DNA of 64,000 bases from Serratia marcescens (GCF_006715005.1 NZ_VFMJ01000001.1:3100001-3164000); one strand, 5' to 3'. Positions 1 through 10,396 are shown, counted from the stretch's first letter. A program made the numbers and translations. The notes: generated by a model from the letters alone, not told the origin.

Positions 1-325
1 CCTGTTCCCGGCCGGCTTCAGCGCCGATCATGTCGATATCAGCGGCTATCGCCTGCCGCGCCCCGCCCACTTTGCCACCCAAGGCGCCGGCACGGTGGGC
101 GTGCGGCCGGAAGCGATCACGCTGAGCGAGCACGGCGAGGAAAGCCAGCGCTGCGTGATCCAACATGTCGCCTACATGGGGCCGCAGTATGAAGTGACGG
201 TGGCATGGCACGGGCAGCAGATTTTGCTGCAGGTTAACGCCACCCGCCTGCAGCCCAACGTCGGCGAGCAGTATTATCTGGAAATACACCCCTACGGCAT
301 GTTTATGCTGGCGGATGCGGCATAA
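1..325 (+). CDS. ABC transporter ATP-binding protein, C-terminal part (5' end outside window)
   Basis: Only the last ~107 codons are present (reading frame begins at base 2, stop TAA at 323-325). The visible part is a TOBE-type regulatory domain. It carries the VRPEAI motif near residue 36 of the fragment, which is typical of the end of MalK/PotA/FbpC-type importer ATPases, followed by short beta-strand segments. No Walker motifs are visible because the nucleotide-binding domain lies upstream of the window. The substrate cannot be told from this fragment; polyamine, iron(III) or sugar importers are all possible. A hairpin (354-377) follows the stop codon. Confidence 0.75.
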   Translation, partial: LFPAGFSADHVDISGYRLPRPAHFATQGAGTVGVRPEAITLSEHGEESQRCVIQHVAYMGPQYEVTVAWHGQQILLQVNATRLQPNVGEQYYLEIHPYGMFMLADAA

Positions 326-353
326 TAAGCATCACCCTTAAGCGTTAGAATAA

Positions 354-377
354 CGGCCATCTCGCGTGGGATGGCCG
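354..377 (+). terminator. hairpin after ABC ATPase gene (weak terminator candidate)
   Basis: Two 8-base arms (CGGCCATC / GATGGCCG) enclose an 8-base loop, 29 bases after the ABC gene stop. No clear U-run follows, so intrinsic termination is uncertain. The rest of 378-572 is AT-rich and holds no gene I can see; it presumably contains the promoter of the next small gene. Confidence 0.35.
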
Positions 378-572
378 TAAATAACCGCCATAAAAAACCG
401 TATTTATCTATTTTTACAATTCTATCCAAGTCCTTGTTCAGCCGAGAAATAAATATATCCGCATTCATTAAAAAATAACCACCAAAGCCACTGAGGGTGA
501 TATTTTTATTTAGATAGGGTAAGCTTAATCCCGCAGTCGAAATTATTTAACGGCCAACTCAAGGAGAAATTC

Positions 573-839
573 ATGAGCAACAATGCAAACGCACAGGCGC
601 AGCTGGATAATTTACGTAACGTCGCTTCCCAGCTGAAGGAAATGCGCCACTATGCGCAGGCGAATACCGAGACGCTCTCCGCACACTGGCTGGCCTTCGA
701 TCAGGGTGAATGCAAAAATAAGGCGTTCGCCGAAGCCATTAACGACCTGTTGAATAAACAGGGTGCCTGCCTGGAAGGGCTGGAAAAAACCATTCAGGAT
801 ATCGAGATAGAATTAAATCGTCTCGACAAAGCTGCCTGA
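573..839 (+). CDS. small hypothetical protein, predicted all-helical
   Basis: An 88-residue protein with a good ribosome binding site (AAGGAG, 7 bases before ATG) and its own terminator, so it is a real single-gene unit. The sequence is rich in Gln, Asn, Glu, Leu and Lys with heptad-like spacing in residues 8-30 and 55-85, suggesting a two-helix hairpin or coiled coil. It has two cysteines, no signal peptide and no membrane segment. The length and helical hairpin recall WXG100-like or small scaffold proteins, but there is no convincing WXG motif. I do not recognise the family. Upstream DNA is AT-rich compared with the flanking genes. Confidence 0.7.
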   Translation: MSNNANAQAQLDNLRNVASQLKEMRHYAQANTETLSAHWLAFDQGECKNKAFAEAINDLLNKQGACLEGLEKTIQDIEIELNRLDKAA

Positions 840-851
840 TAATACCGATTT

Positions 852-880
852 AAATAAACCCGCCGCGTGCGGGTTTATTT
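852..880. terminator. bidirectional terminator between hypothetical gene and dusC
   Basis: The arms AAACCCGC and GCGGGTTT enclose a short loop, with A-rich sequence before and T-rich sequence after. It can therefore end transcription of both the small + strand gene and dusC on the - strand. Confidence 0.85.
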
Positions 881-1813
881 TTAGCTACGGCAGATAACGC
901 GCGCAATATCCCCTGACGTCGTCAGCGCGCGTATTTCGCTGAACAGTTCGGTGGCTTCATCATATTCTTTGCGTAAATAGCCCAGCCACTGTTTGATGCG
1001 CGCCACGTGATACAGGCCGGTGTCGCCCTGCTTTTCCAGGTGGACGTATTTTTGCAGCAGCTCAACCACCTGCGGCCAGGGCATGCGCGGTTCGTTATAC
1101 TTCACCACCCGGCTCAGGTTCGGCACGTTGAGCGCGCCGCGCCCCAGCATGATGGCGTCGCAGCCGGTCGTCTGCAGGCAATCCTGCGCGCTCTGGTGAT
1201 CCCAGATCTCGCCGTTGGCGATCACCGGGATGCTCAGCCGCTGACGGATCTCGCCGATCGCCGCCCAGTTGATGCGATCCGCCTTGTAGCCGTCCTCTTT
1301 GGTGCGGCCGTGCACCGTCAGCTCACTGGCGCCCGCCTGCTGCACCGCATCGGCGATTTCAAAGCTGCGGTTGGAGGAGTCCCAGCCCAGACGCACCTTC
1401 ACCGTGACCGGCAGATGGGCCGGCACCGCCGCGCGCATCGCTTTGGCGCCCTGGTAGATCAATTCCGGATCTTTAAGCAGCGTCGCCCCGCCGCCGCTGC
1501 CGTTCACCAGCTTGGACGGGCAGCCGCAGTTGAGATCGACGCCGTAAGAGCCCAGTTCCACCGCGCGCGCGGCGTTCTCCGCCAGCCACTGCGGGTACTG
1601 CCCCAACAGCTGTACCCGCACCAGCGTGCCCGACGGCGTGCGGCTGGCGTGACGCAGCTCCGGGCACAGCCGGTAGAACGACTTGGCCGGCAGCAGCTGA
1701 TCGACCACGCGCAAAAATTCGGTGATGCACAGATCGTAGTCGTTCACGTCGGTGAGCAACTCACGCACCAAAGAGTCGAGAACGCCCTCCATCGGAGCCA
1801 ATAATACGCGCAT
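881..1813 (-). CDS. dusC: tRNA-dihydrouridine(16) synthase DusC
   Basis: FMN-dependent enzyme that reduces uridine 16 in the D-loop of tRNAs using NADPH. The protein is co-linear with E. coli DusC, from [10 protein letters not shown] at the N-terminus to the C-terminal helical tRNA-binding domain ([14 protein letters not shown]). The motif NCGCPS contains the catalytic cysteine, which falls at residue 98 if the start is the second Met (1813). An in-frame Met two codons upstream (1819) is less likely, because family members start at MRVLL. The TIM-barrel phosphate motif (VIANGEIWD) is also present. It is a single gene ending at a shared terminator. Function is inferred from the family. Confidence 0.96.
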   Translation of the reverse strand: MRVLLAPMEGVLDSLVRELLTDVNDYDLCITEFLRVVDQLLPAKSFYRLCPELRHASRTPSGTLVRVQLLGQYPQWLAENAARAVELGSYGVDLNCGCPSKLVNGSGGGATLLKDPELIYQGAKAMRAAVPAHLPVTVKVRLGWDSSNRSFEIADAVQQAGASELTVHGRTKEDGYKADRINWAAIGEIRQRLSIPVIANGEIWDHQSAQDCLQTTGCDAIMLGRGALNVPNLSRVVKYNEPRMPWPQVVELLQKYVHLEKQGDTGLYHVARIKQWLGYLRKEYDEATELFSEIRALTTSGDIARVICRS

Positions 1814-1827
1814 GACCAATCCCAGCT

Positions 1828-1886
1828 AAAAAAAGACCCGCAATGATACGGGTGAATGCCCGCGCCAGACAAGCCTCTGCGGGCAT
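1828..1886 (-). terminator. terminator(s) after D-2-hydroxyacid dehydrogenase gene
   Basis: Read on the - strand, a long GC hairpin (arms AATGCCCGC / GCGGGCATT, 1855-1886) is followed by a second hairpin (ACCCG / CGGGT, 1836-1853) and a run of seven T. The second hairpin with its U-run is a classic intrinsic terminator and sits just upstream of dusC. Confidence 0.8.
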
Positions 1887-1897
1887 TAAAAATGCCG

Positions 1898-2857
1898 TCA
1901 GCCCAGCCGGCGAATCGGTTGACCGGCGAGGAACGCCGCTATGTCCTCGACCGCCTCGGTGAAGTAGGCGCGGTAGTTGTCGTCCGCCACGTAACCCACA
2001 TGCGGCGTCGCCAGCACGTTGGGCAACTGACGAAACGCATCGTCGGCCGGCAGCGGCTCCGTCTCGAACACATCCAGCCCGGCGCCGGCAATCTTCCGCT
2101 GTTGCAGCACGTCCACCAGCGCCGCCCGATCGACGATCCCCGCGCGCGCGGTGTTGATCAGGTAAGCGGTGGGTTTCATCGCCGTCAATTCGTCACGCCC
2201 CACCAGCCCACGGCTGCGATCGCTCAGCACCAGGTGAATGGAAACAAAATCGCTCTGCTCGAACAGCGCCCGCTTGGACGGCGCCAGCAAAGCGCCCTCC
2301 TGCGCCGCCCGTTCCGCCGTCAGGTTCTGGCTCCAGGCCAACACCCGCATGCCGAACGCCTGCGCCACCTTGGCCATTTGGCCGCCGATCTTGCCCAATC
2401 CCAGCAGCCCCAGCGTCTTGCCCTGCAGGGTGACGCCGAGATCCCGCTGCCACGGGCCGTTGTTTTGCAGCCCGACGCTTTCCGGCACGATATGCTTCGC
2501 CAGCCCGAGCAGCAGCGCCCAGGTCAGCTCCATCGGTGCCGCCGATCCGCTGCTGGTGCCGCATACCACCACACCGCGCTCGGCGGCGGCGGCCAAATCG
2601 ATAGACGCGTTGCGCATGCCGGAGGTGATCAGCAGCTTCAGCTTCGGCAGCCGCGCCAGCAGCGAGGCGGTCATCGGCGTGCGTTCGCGCATGATGACCA
2701 GAATGTCGCACTCCTGCAGATGCACCGCCAGCTCCGTCTCATCGGTAAAGTGCGCGCTGATGGCGGACACCTCCACCCGATCGGCCAGCGCCGACCAGTC
2801 CGCCATCTTGAGCGCCACCTGCTGGTAATCATCGAGAATTGCGCACTTCAATTTCAT
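1898..2857 (-). CDS. D-2-hydroxyacid dehydrogenase family protein
   Basis: A 319-residue NAD(P)-dependent dehydrogenase of the D-isomer-specific 2-hydroxyacid family (phosphoglycerate dehydrogenase/ hydroxypyruvate reductase type). It has an N-terminal substrate-binding lobe, then a Rossmann fold with GLGKIG near residue 150. The catalytic residues can be seen in order: Arg in NTARAGIVD, Glu in ETEPLP and His in ATPHVGY. The start MKLKCAILDD has a strong Shine-Dalgarno (AGGAG). The frame stays open further upstream into the rhlE tail, but that extension is not coding. It is a single gene with its own terminators. The substrate cannot be predicted. E. coli has no counterpart at this position, so it is an addition to the shared gene order. 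Confidence 0.85.
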   Translation of the reverse strand: MKLKCAILDDYQQVALKMADWSALADRVEVSAISAHFTDETELAVHLQECDILVIMRERTPMTASLLARLPKLKLLITSGMRNASIDLAAAAERGVVVCGTSSGSAAPMELTWALLLGLAKHIVPESVGLQNNGPWQRDLGVTLQGKTLGLLGLGKIGGQMAKVAQAFGMRVLAWSQNLTAERAAQEGALLAPSKRALFEQSDFVSIHLVLSDRSRGLVGRDELTAMKPTAYLINTARAGIVDRAALVDVLQQRKIAGAGLDVFETEPLPADDAFRQLPNVLATPHVGYVADDNYRAYFTEAVEDIAAFLAGQPIRRLG

Positions 2858-2923
2858 CTCCGTCTCCTGGAATGTAGGGTTAGCCACCGTCCAGCCTAGT
2901 ACGAAAATGCCGTTCCGCCAGGC

Positions 2924-2951
2924 AAAAAAAAAAGCCGCCCGTATCGGCGGC
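2924..2951 (-). terminator. rhlE terminator
   Basis: On the - strand, the arms GCCGCC / GGCGGC enclose a 6-base loop and are followed by a run of ten T, 22 bases after the rhlE stop. Confidence 0.9.
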
Positions 2952-2972
2952 TTACTCTTTGAGCAATCAGGC

Positions 2973-4352
2973 TTATTCGGCCGGTTTGCGACTACGTGGA
3001 CGACGCGAGGCCGGCGCGCCGGAACGGCGTTGACCGTCCCCCTGCGGGCGAGCGTTACCGTTGCCGTTGCCACGGTTTTCACGCTGGCCGCCGTTCGCGT
3101 TACCGCTGCGCTGACCGCCGCCGTTACCAGAACGCTGGCCACCGCCGTTGCCGCGCGGGGCACCGCGTCCGCCACCCTGGCGGCCGTTGATGATCGGCTC
3201 GGCCTTGATGGTCGGATCCGGCTCGTAGCCCGGCAGCGCAATGCGCGGAATTTCACGCTTCAGCAGGCGCTCGATGTCGCGCAGCAGCTTGTGCTCATCC
3301 ACACACACCAGCGAGATAGCTTCGCCGGTGCGTTCCGCACGGCCGGTACGGCCAATACGGTGTACATAGTCTTCCGGCACGTTAGGCAGCTCGTAGTTCA
3401 CCACGTGCGGCAGCTGGTCGATATCCAGACCGCGCGCCGCGATGTCGGTGGCCACCAGCACGCGGATGCGGCCGTCTTTGAAGTCCGCCAGCGCACGGGT
3501 ACGGGCACCCTGACTCTTGTTGCCGTGGATCGCCGCAGCGGTGATGCCGTCTTTGTTTAGCTGTTCCGCCAGGTGGTTGGCGCCGTGCTTGGTGCGGGTA
3601 AACACCAGCACCTGTTTCCAGTCGCCTTCGCCGATCATCTGCGACAGCAGTTCCCGCTTACGCTTCTTGTCGACGAAGTGCACGCTCTGCTCGATCTGCT
3701 CAGACGCGGTGTTGCGGCGCGCCACTTCTACCGAAGCCGGGTTGTGCAGCAGCTTGTTGGCCAGCGCCTTGATGTCGTCGGAGAAGGTCGCGGAGAACAG
3801 CAGGTTCTGACGCTTGGCCGGCAGCTTGGCCAGCACGCGGCGGATGTCGTGGATAAAGCCCATGTCCAGCATGCGGTCCGCTTCGTCCAGCACCAGAATT
3901 TCGATTTTGGACAGGTCAACCGCGTTCTGATGTTCCAGATCCAGCAGACGGCCCGGCGTGGCCACCAGAATATCGACGCCGCCGCGCAGCTTCATCATCT
4001 GCGGGTTGATGCTCACACCGCCAAACACCACCAGCGAACGCAGGCGCAGGTGTTTGCTGTAGGCATCGACGTTTTCGCCGATCTGCGCCGCCAGCTCACG
4101 GGTTGGCGTCAGGATCAGCGCGCGCACCGGGCGGCGGCCTTTGACCGGATGATCATGCTTGCTCAGCAGCTGCAACAGCGGCAGGGTAAAACCGGCGGTT
4201 TTACCGGTGCCGGTCTGGGCGCTGGCCATCAGGTCACGACCTTCCAGCACGACAGGGATAGCCTGACGCTGAATTGGCGTCGGTTCGCGATAGCCCTGTT
4301 CTTCAACAGCGCGCACAATTTCAGCACTTAAGCCGAGGGTTTCAAATGACAT
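2973..4352 (-). CDS. rhlE: ATP-dependent RNA helicase RhlE
   Basis: A 459-residue DEAD-box helicase involved in RNA remodelling and ribosome maturation. Motifs in order: Q-motif region (EPTPIQRQA, ~24-32), Walker A AQTGTGKT (45-52), PTRELA, TPGR, DEAD at 156-159, SAT, and [11 protein letters not shown] in the second RecA domain. From about residue 385 the C-terminus is a low-complexity tail rich in Gly, Arg, Asn and Gln with RGG-like repeats, the usual RNA-binding tail of RhlE. It is divergent from cecR with ~300 bases between them; in E. coli CecR regulates both rhlE and the ybh operon. The intergenic palindrome at 4612-4637 suggests the same here. Confidence 0.95.
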   Translation of the reverse strand: MSFETLGLSAEIVRAVEEQGYREPTPIQRQAIPVVLEGRDLMASAQTGTGKTAGFTLPLLQLLSKHDHPVKGRRPVRALILTPTRELAAQIGENVDAYSKHLRLRSLVVFGGVSINPQMMKLRGGVDILVATPGRLLDLEHQNAVDLSKIEILVLDEADRMLDMGFIHDIRRVLAKLPAKRQNLLFSATFSDDIKALANKLLHNPASVEVARRNTASEQIEQSVHFVDKKRKRELLSQMIGEGDWKQVLVFTRTKHGANHLAEQLNKDGITAAAIHGNKSQGARTRALADFKDGRIRVLVATDIAARGLDIDQLPHVVNYELPNVPEDYVHRIGRTGRAERTGEAISLVCVDEHKLLRDIERLLKREIPRIALPGYEPDPTIKAEPIINGRQGGGRGAPRGNGGGQRSGNGGGQRSGNANGGQRENRGNGNGNARPQGDGQRRSGAPASRRPRSRKPAE

Positions 4353-4611
4353 AAAGAGAAAAACTCCAGATCCCCCCTAACCTAACGGTGTTCGGTGCAG
4401 TTTCCTGGGAGGATGATCAGACGGGGCATTAAGCATGACCACGAGGGATTGGCACAAACTGCAGTGCACCAGGCGCCGATTGTAACAGAAGTCGCGCCAT
4501 AAAAAGCACTTTTACGCACCCAGAGCACAATCTGCCGTAAATTCAGCATTGTCTGAAGCCGATCACATAACTCATTGTGGTTAGAGGTTGCATTTTAAAC
4601 AATCTGGCATA

Positions 4612-4637
4612 AAGTTAATCATATGATTGATTAACTT
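4612..4637. promoter_or_regulatory. probable CecR operator (perfect inverted repeat)
   Basis: Perfect 10-base arms (AAGTTAATCA / TGATTAACTT) are separated by 6 bases, ending 12 bases before the cecR start codon. The position and symmetry fit an autorepressor site for a TetR-family regulator. The ~300-base spacer 4353-4649 otherwise holds only the divergent promoters of rhlE and cecR. The assignment to CecR is inference from location. Confidence 0.8.
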
Positions 4638-4649
4638 CGAGCGTGACCT

Positions 4650-5348
4650 ATGCCAGCTTCCGTCCCTCATCAGGCCGCCGGCCGAGCGCGCGGCGAGCAA
4701 ACGCGCCGGCAGCTGCTCGCCGCGGCGACCGAACTGTTCGGCGAATGCGGTCTGCAGGGTGCCACCACCCGCGACATCGCCCAGCGCGCCGGCCAGAATA
4801 TCGCCGCCATCACCTACTACTTCAGCTCCAAAGAGGGGCTGTATCTGGCCGTGGCGCAGTCGCTCGCCGATTTCATCCAGCAGGCGTTCGCCCCGTTGGC
4901 CGACGAGGCCGATCGCTTCTGGCAACAGTCCACCACGCAGCGCTCACCCGACGCGGCGCTGCGTTTGCTGCAGCGTGGCCTGCTGGCCTTCAGCGAACTG
5001 ATGACCCAGCCGCACACGCTGAACCTGAGCAAAATCATGTCGCGCGAACAGCTCGCCCCGACCGAGGCCTACCCGCTGATCCACAGCCAGGTGATCGCGC
5101 CGATGCACGAGCGGCTGTGCCGCCTGCTGTCGGCCGCGACCGGCATCGACGAACAGGCGACCCGCCTCGTATTGCATACCCATGCGCTGATCGGCGAGGT
5201 GCTGTCGTTTCGCGTGGCGCGCGAAACCATCCGCCGTCAGGCCGGCTGGCAAGCCATTGGCGAGGGCGAAGCGGCGCAAATCGCGGCGGTGCTGAGCGAA
5301 CATATTGAGATTCTGGTTACCGGGCTGCGCCAACGTCATGGCGCGTAA
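4650..5348 (+). CDS. cecR: TetR-family transcriptional regulator CecR
   Basis: A 232-residue TetR/AcrR-type repressor. The N-terminal helix-turn-helix (residues ~15-60, containing GLQGATTRDIAQRAGQNIAA and YYFSSKEGLY) is followed by a helical ligand domain of the AefR/DUF1956 type. In E. coli CecR (YbiH) controls rhlE and the ybhGFSR drug efflux operon and affects sensitivity to cefoperazone and chloramphenicol. The gene is the first of an operon with ybhG (18-base gap), and the palindrome just before its start predicts autoregulation. Confidence 0.93.
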   Translation: MPASVPHQAAGRARGEQTRRQLLAAATELFGECGLQGATTRDIAQRAGQNIAAITYYFSSKEGLYLAVAQSLADFIQQAFAPLADEADRFWQQSTTQRSPDAALRLLQRGLLAFSELMTQPHTLNLSKIMSREQLAPTEAYPLIHSQVIAPMHERLCRLLSAATGIDEQATRLVLHTHALIGEVLSFRVARETIRRQAGWQAIGEGEAAQIAAVLSEHIEILVTGLRQRHGA

Positions 5349-5366
5349 ATTCAGGCAGGGAGTGTT

Positions 5367-6353
5367 ATGAACAAAAAACGCAGTGCCTTGATCGTATTGT
5401 TAATTCTGCTGATTGCGGCCGCCGCTTACGGGGTATGGCATTACCAACAACGGCAGGATAAGCCGTTGACGCTGTACGGCAATGTCGATATCCGCACGGT
5501 CAACCTCGGCTTTCGCGTCGACGGCCGTCTGGCGTCGCTGGCGGTGGATGAAGGCGATGCCGTTCAGCCGGGCCAGCTGCTCGGCAAGCTGGACGATGCC
5601 CCCTACCGCAACGCGCTGCAGCAGGCCGAAGCCAACGTCGGCAGCGCGCGCGCCAAACTGTCGCTGCTGCAGGCCGGCTACCGCACCGAAGAGATAGCCC
5701 AGGTGCAGTCAGAAATGGCGCAGCGCCAGTCCGCCTTCGCCTATGCCGACAGCTTCCTGAAACGCCAACAGGGGCTGTGGGCGAAAAACGCCACGTCCGC
5801 CGACGCGCTGGAGGATGCGCGCACCGCCCGCAATCAGGCGCAGGCCAACCTGCAGGCGGCGAAGGACAAGCTGTCGCAATACCGCAGCGGCAACCGTCCG
5901 CAAGAGATTGAACAGGCCAAGGCCGACGTAGCGCAGAGTGAAGCGGCGCTGGCGCAGGCGCAGTTGAACCTGCAAGATGCCACGCTGGTCTCCCCTTCCG
6001 CCGGCACGGTGCTGACCCGCGCGGTGGAGCCGGGCACCATGCTCGGCGCCGGCGGCACGGTATTCACCCTGTCGCTGACCCGGCCGGTGTGGGTGCGCGC
6101 CTACGTCAACGAAACCAGCCTGAACCAGGCGGTGCCCGGCACCGAACTGGAGATCTACACCGACGGCCGCCCCGACAAGCCTTACCACGGCAAGATCGGT
6201 TTCGTCTCGCCGACCGCGGAATTCACGCCGAAAAGCGTTGAAACGCCGGACCTGCGCACCGATCTGGTGTACCGCCTGCGGGTGATCGTCACCGACGCCG
6301 ACGACGCGCTGCGCCAGGGCATGCCGGTCACCCTGCGCTTCGCCAAACCCTGA
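5367..6353 (+). CDS. ybhG: HlyD-family membrane fusion protein YbhG
   Basis: A 328-residue periplasmic adaptor of the membrane fusion protein family. It has an N-terminal signal anchor (residues 7-23), a first beta-barrel/lipoyl half ([26 protein letters not shown], a classic biotinyl-lipoyl motif split here), an Ala/Gln-rich alpha-helical hairpin (~80-195), then the second lipoyl half and barrel. A good ribosome binding site (AGGGAG) precedes the ATG. It would bridge the YbhFSR inner-membrane ABC exporter to an outer-membrane channel such as TolC, which is not encoded here. It is followed after 8 bases by ybhF. Confidence 0.94.
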   Translation: MNKKRSALIVLLILLIAAAAYGVWHYQQRQDKPLTLYGNVDIRTVNLGFRVDGRLASLAVDEGDAVQPGQLLGKLDDAPYRNALQQAEANVGSARAKLSLLQAGYRTEEIAQVQSEMAQRQSAFAYADSFLKRQQGLWAKNATSADALEDARTARNQAQANLQAAKDKLSQYRSGNRPQEIEQAKADVAQSEAALAQAQLNLQDATLVSPSAGTVLTRAVEPGTMLGAGGTVFTLSLTRPVWVRAYVNETSLNQAVPGTELEIYTDGRPDKPYHGKIGFVSPTAEFTPKSVETPDLRTDLVYRLRVIVTDADDALRQGMPVTLRFAKP

Positions 6354-6361
6354 GGCCGGCT

Positions 6362-8098
6362 ATGGAACAGGCGCACACCATTGAGCTGGAAGGGCTGGAG
6401 AAGCGCTTCCCGTCGCTTGAGAAACCGGCGGTCGCCAGCCTGACCACCACCCTGCGCAGCGGCGCGGTGATCGGGCTGGTCGGCCCGGATGGCGCAGGTA
6501 AAACCACCCTGCTGCGCATGCTGGCCGGGCTGCTGCAGCCCAGCAGCGGCAAACTGCGGGTCGCCGGGCTGGATCCGATCGCGCAGGATCGTCAACTGCA
6601 CGCGATCCTCGGCTATATGCCGCAGAAGTTCGGGCTGTATGAGGATCTGACGGTGATGGAGAACCTGACGCTGTACGCCGATCTGCGCGGCGTCACCGGC
6701 GATCTTCGCCGCCAGACCTTCGAACGGCTGCTGAAATTCACCGATCTGACCCGCTTCACCGAGCGCCTGGCGGGCAAGCTGTCCGGCGGCATGAAGCAGA
6801 AACTGGGACTGGCCTGCACGCTGGTGGGCGAACCTCAGGTGCTGTTGCTGGATGAACCGGGCGTCGGCGTCGATCCGATCTCGCGCCGCGAGCTGTGGCG
6901 CATGGTGCACGAGCTGGCCAACGACGGTATGTTAATCCTGTGGAGCACCTCTTATCTCGATGAGGCCGAGCAGTGCCGCGAAGTGCTGCTGCTCAACGAG
7001 GGCGAGCTGCTGTTCAGCGGCGCGCCGCAGGCGCTGACCCGCCGTATGGCCGGGCGCACGGTGTTGATCGCCGCGCCCCCCGGCAGCCATCGATCGTTGC
7101 TGCAGCGGGCGATCTGCCTGCCGGCGGTCACCGACGGCGTGATCCAGGGCAAGTACCTGCGCCTGATCCTGAAGGAAGGCGAAGATCACCGCCAGCTGTT
7201 GCAGGCGCTTGATCTGCCGAACGCCGAACTGGATGAAGCGGATCCGCGCTTCGAGGATGCGTTTATCGATCTGCTCGGCGGCGGCCCCAATCACCGCTCG
7301 GCGCTGGCGGAGATCATGCCGACCGTCAACGGCGCAAGCGGTGAAACGGTGATCGAAGCGGTGCAGCTGACCAAAAAATTCGGCGACTTCGCCGCCACCG
7401 ATCACGTTGATTTCCAGGTGCGGCGCGGTGAAATTTTCGGCCTGCTCGGGCCGAACGGCGCCGGCAAGTCCACCACCTTCAAAATGATGTGCGGCCTGCT
7501 GATCCCCTCCAGCGGTAAGGCACTGGTGCTGGGGATGGATCTCAAGACCAGCTCCGGCCAGGCGCGCCAACGCCTTGGCTACATGGCGCAAAAATTCTCG
7601 CTGTACGGCAACCTGACGGTGGCGCAGAACCTGAAGTTCTTCTCCGGCGTCTACGGCCTGAACGGCAAGGCGCAGCGCGACAAAATCGACGAGATGTCGC
7701 GCGCCTTCAACTTCGCGCCGATCCTCGATCAGACGCCGGACGCGCTGCCGCTCGGCTTCAAACAGCGCCTGGCGCTGGCCTGCGCGCTGATGCACGAACC
7801 GGATATCCTGTTCCTCGACGAACCGACTTCCGGCGTCGATCCGCTGACGCGGCGCGAGTTCTGGCTACACATCAACGGCATGGTCGACAAGGGCGTCACG
7901 GTGATGGTGACCACCCACTTTATGGACGAAGCGGAGTACTGCGACCGCATCGGCCTGGTCTATCGCGGCAAGATCATCGCCGCCGGCACGCCGGACGATC
8001 TCAAACAGCAGGTGGCGCGCGACGACAATCCCAGCCCCTCGATGGAGCAGGCGTTTATCGAGCTGGTGCAGGGCTACGACGAGGAGGAATCACGGTGA
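6362..8098 (+). CDS. ybhF: ABC exporter ATP-binding protein YbhF (two nucleotide-binding domains)
   Basis: A 578-residue cytoplasmic protein with two fused ABC ATPase domains. The first half has Walker [10 protein letters not shown], signature LSGGMKQ and Walker [12 protein letters not shown]. The second half (from ~residue 330) has Walker [10 protein letters not shown], a divergent signature LPLGFKQ and Walker [12 protein letters not shown]. The divergent second signature also occurs in E. coli YbhF, so it is a family trait and not decay. It powers the YbhS/YbhR permeases in drug or Na+/H+ efflux (known for E. coli). The last 4 bases overlap ybhS. Confidence 0.95.
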   Translation: MEQAHTIELEGLEKRFPSLEKPAVASLTTTLRSGAVIGLVGPDGAGKTTLLRMLAGLLQPSSGKLRVAGLDPIAQDRQLHAILGYMPQKFGLYEDLTVMENLTLYADLRGVTGDLRRQTFERLLKFTDLTRFTERLAGKLSGGMKQKLGLACTLVGEPQVLLLDEPGVGVDPISRRELWRMVHELANDGMLILWSTSYLDEAEQCREVLLLNEGELLFSGAPQALTRRMAGRTVLIAAPPGSHRSLLQRAICLPAVTDGVIQGKYLRLILKEGEDHRQLLQALDLPNAELDEADPRFEDAFIDLLGGGPNHRSALAEIMPTVNGASGETVIEAVQLTKKFGDFAATDHVDFQVRRGEIFGLLGPNGAGKSTTFKMMCGLLIPSSGKALVLGMDLKTSSGQARQRLGYMAQKFSLYGNLTVAQNLKFFSGVYGLNGKAQRDKIDEMSRAFNFAPILDQTPDALPLGFKQRLALACALMHEPDILFLDEPTSGVDPLTRREFWLHINGMVDKGVTVMVTTHFMDEAEYCDRIGLVYRGKIIAAGTPDDLKQQVARDDNPSPSMEQAFIELVQGYDEEESR

Positions 8099-9249
8099 GC
8101 GATAACCGTACCCCAATCGACGACAGCGGCTTCTCCTGGCGCCGGCTGCGCGCCCTGTGCCTGAAGGAAACGCGGCAGATACTGCGCGATCCCAGCAGCG
8201 GCCTGATCGCCTTCGTCATCCCGCTGATGCTGCTGTTTATCTTCGGCTACGGCATCAACCTGGACTCCAGCAAGCTGCATCTGGGCATTCTGATGGAGCA
8301 ACAGAGCGAAGACGCGCGCGATCTGGCCCAGGCGTTCGCCGGCTCGCCCTATATCGAACCGACCATCAGCGACAACCGCCAACAGCTGATCCAGCAGATG
8401 CAGGCCGGCACGATACGCGGCCTGGTGGTGATCCCGGTGAATTTCGACCAGCGCATGGCGCGCCCGCACGACAGCGCCCCTATCCAGGTGATCACCGACG
8501 GCAGCGAGCCGAACACCGCCAACTTCGTGCAGGGCTATGCCCAGGGCGTATGGCAAGTTTGGCAGCAGCAGCGCGCCGCCGATCGGGGGAGCAGCGACAA
8601 GCCGCTGATTGACGTGCAGATGCGCTACTGGTTCAACCCGGCGGCTATCAGCCGGCACTACATCATTCCCGGCGCCATCACCATCATCATGACGGTGATC
8701 GGCGCCATCCTCACCTCGCTGGTGATCGCCCGCGAATGGGAGCGCGGCACCATGGAAGCCCTGCTGTCCACCCAGGTGACGCGCAGCGAGCTGCTGCTCT
8801 CCAAGCTGATCCCATATTACTTCCTCGGTATGATCGCCATGGCGCTGTGCATGGCGGTGGCGGTGTGGGTGCTCGGCGTGCCCTATCGCGGTTCGCTGCT
8901 GATCCTGCTGCTGATCAGCAGCCTGTTCCTCGCCAGCACCCTCGGCATGGGCCTGCTGATCTCCACCCTCACCCGCAACCAGTTCAATGCGGCGATGGTG
9001 GCGCTGAACGCCGCCTTCCTGCCGTCGATCATGCTGTCCGGCTTCATCTTCCAGATCGACAGCATGCCGGCCATCGTGCGCGCGGTAACCTACATCATTC
9101 CGGCGCGCTACTTCGTCAGCACGCTGCAAACGCTGTTCCTAGCGGGCAACGTCGGCACCGTGCTGCTGATCAATCTGTTGTTCCTGATCGCTTCCGCCGT
9201 GGTGTTCATCGGCCTGACGGCCTGGAAAACCCAGCGTCGGCTGGATTGA
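8095..9249 (+). CDS. ybhS: ABC-2 type exporter permease YbhS
   Basis: A 384-residue inner-membrane permease. The GTG start overlaps the ybhF stop (GTGA), which suggests translational coupling. The N-terminus holds the short motif [13 protein letters not shown] typical of ABC-2 permeases, one membrane helix at ~36-56, a large periplasmic loop, and five or more C-terminal helices. The conserved [15 protein letters not shown] element follows the second helix. It pairs with YbhR as a heterodimer. Confidence 0.94.
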   Translation: MSDNRTPIDDSGFSWRRLRALCLKETRQILRDPSSGLIAFVIPLMLLFIFGYGINLDSSKLHLGILMEQQSEDARDLAQAFAGSPYIEPTISDNRQQLIQQMQAGTIRGLVVIPVNFDQRMARPHDSAPIQVITDGSEPNTANFVQGYAQGVWQVWQQQRAADRGSSDKPLIDVQMRYWFNPAAISRHYIIPGAITIIMTVIGAILTSLVIAREWERGTMEALLSTQVTRSELLLSKLIPYYFLGMIAMALCMAVAVWVLGVPYRGSLLILLLISSLFLASTLGMGLLISTLTRNQFNAAMVALNAAFLPSIMLSGFIFQIDSMPAIVRAVTYIIPARYFVSTLQTLFLAGNVGTVLLINLLFLIASAVVFIGLTAWKTQRRLD

Positions 9250-9261
9250 GGAGAAAGAGCG

Positions 9262-10368
9262 ATGTTTCATCGTCTGTTGACGCTCATCATCAAGGAAATG
9301 CAGGCGCTGCTGCGCGATCCGCAAACCCGCGCCATTTTAATCATGCCGGTGATCCTGCAGGTGCTGCTGTTCCCGTTCGCCGCGACGCTGGAAGTCACCA
9401 ACGCCACCATCGCGGTCTACAGCGAGGACAGCGGCCAGGCCTCGGTAGAGCTGACCCAGCGCTTCGCCAAGGCCAAGGCCTTTCAACACGTGCTGCTGCT
9501 GCGCAGCCCGCAGGAGATAAAGACCACCATCGATAACCAGCGGGCGCTGCTGCTGATCCGCTTCCCGGCGCAGTTCTCGCGCGATATCGCCGCCGGCAAC
9601 ACCGCGCCGCTGCAGCTGCTGCTCGACGGGCGCAACTCCAACAGCGCGCAGATCGCCGCCAACTACGTGCAGCAGATCGTGCAGGAATATCAGAACGAGC
9701 TGCTCGGCAACCGCGCCAAACCCAACAACAGCGAGCTGGTGGTGCGCAACTGGTATAACCCGAATCTGGACTACAAATGGTTCGTGGTGCCGTCGCTGAT
9801 CGCCATGATCACCACCATCGGCGTGCTGATCGTCACCTCGCTGTCGGTGGCGCGCGAGCGCGAACAGGGCACGCTGGAACAGCTGCTGGTCTCACCGCTC
9901 ACCACCTGGCAGATCTTTATCGGCAAGGCGGTGCCGGCGCTGGTCGTCGCCAGCTTCCAGGCCAGCATCGTGCTGTTGATCGGCATCTTCCTGTACCAGA
10001 TCCCGTTCGCCGGATCGCTGCTGCTGTTCTACGCCACCATGCTGATCTACGGGCTGTCGCTGGTCGGTTTCGGCCTGCTGATCTCGTCGCTGTGCGCCAC
10101 TCAGCAGCAGGCGTTCATCGGCGTTTTCGTGTTCATGATGCCGGCGATCCTGCTCTCGGGTTACGTCTCGCCGGTGGAGAATATGCCGGTGTGGCTGCAG
10201 GATCTGACCTGGGTTAACCCGATACGCCACTTCACCGACATCACCAAGCAGATCTATCTGAAGGACGCCAGCTTCAGCATCATCTGGCACAGCCTGTGGC
10301 CGCTGCTGGTAATCACCGCCACCACCGGCAGCGCCGCCTACGCGCTGTTCCGCCGCAAAATCGCATAA
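9262..10368 (+). CDS. ybhR: ABC-2 type exporter permease YbhR
   Basis: A 368-residue permease and the partner of YbhS, with the same architecture: N-terminal cytoplasmic segment [12 protein letters not shown], first helix at ~24-44, periplasmic domain, then a helical bundle with the conserved [15 protein letters not shown] motif (~residues 197-211). It is the last gene of the cecR-ybhGFSR unit and is followed by a hairpin shared with the convergent ybhL. Confidence 0.94.
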   Translation: MFHRLLTLIIKEMQALLRDPQTRAILIMPVILQVLLFPFAATLEVTNATIAVYSEDSGQASVELTQRFAKAKAFQHVLLLRSPQEIKTTIDNQRALLLIRFPAQFSRDIAAGNTAPLQLLLDGRNSNSAQIAANYVQQIVQEYQNELLGNRAKPNNSELVVRNWYNPNLDYKWFVVPSLIAMITTIGVLIVTSLSVAREREQGTLEQLLVSPLTTWQIFIGKAVPALVVASFQASIVLLIGIFLYQIPFAGSLLLFYATMLIYGLSLVGFGLLISSLCATQQQAFIGVFVFMMPAILLSGYVSPVENMPVWLQDLTWVNPIRHFTDITKQIYLKDASFSIIWHSLWPLLVITATTGSAAYALFRRKIA

Positions 10369-10396
10369 AAAAAGCTCTGCATATCACATGCAGAGC
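10367..10396 (-). terminator. ybhL terminator
   Basis: The arms GCTCTGCAT / ATGCAGAGC enclose a 5-base loop. Read on the - strand a run of seven T follows. The hairpin overlaps the ybhR stop and may also serve as a weak + strand terminator. Confidence 0.85.

Noticed and set aside
2858-3256. N-terminal extension of the D-2-hydroxyacid dehydrogenase frame
   Set aside because: The upstream part overlaps the rhlE terminator and tail and has Arg/Ala/Thr/Val-rich shadow composition. The start at 2857 has the ribosome binding site and fits the family.
6362-8098. The second signature LPLGFKQ in YbhF as evidence of decay
   Set aside because: The same divergent signature is present in E. coli YbhF, so it is a family feature.
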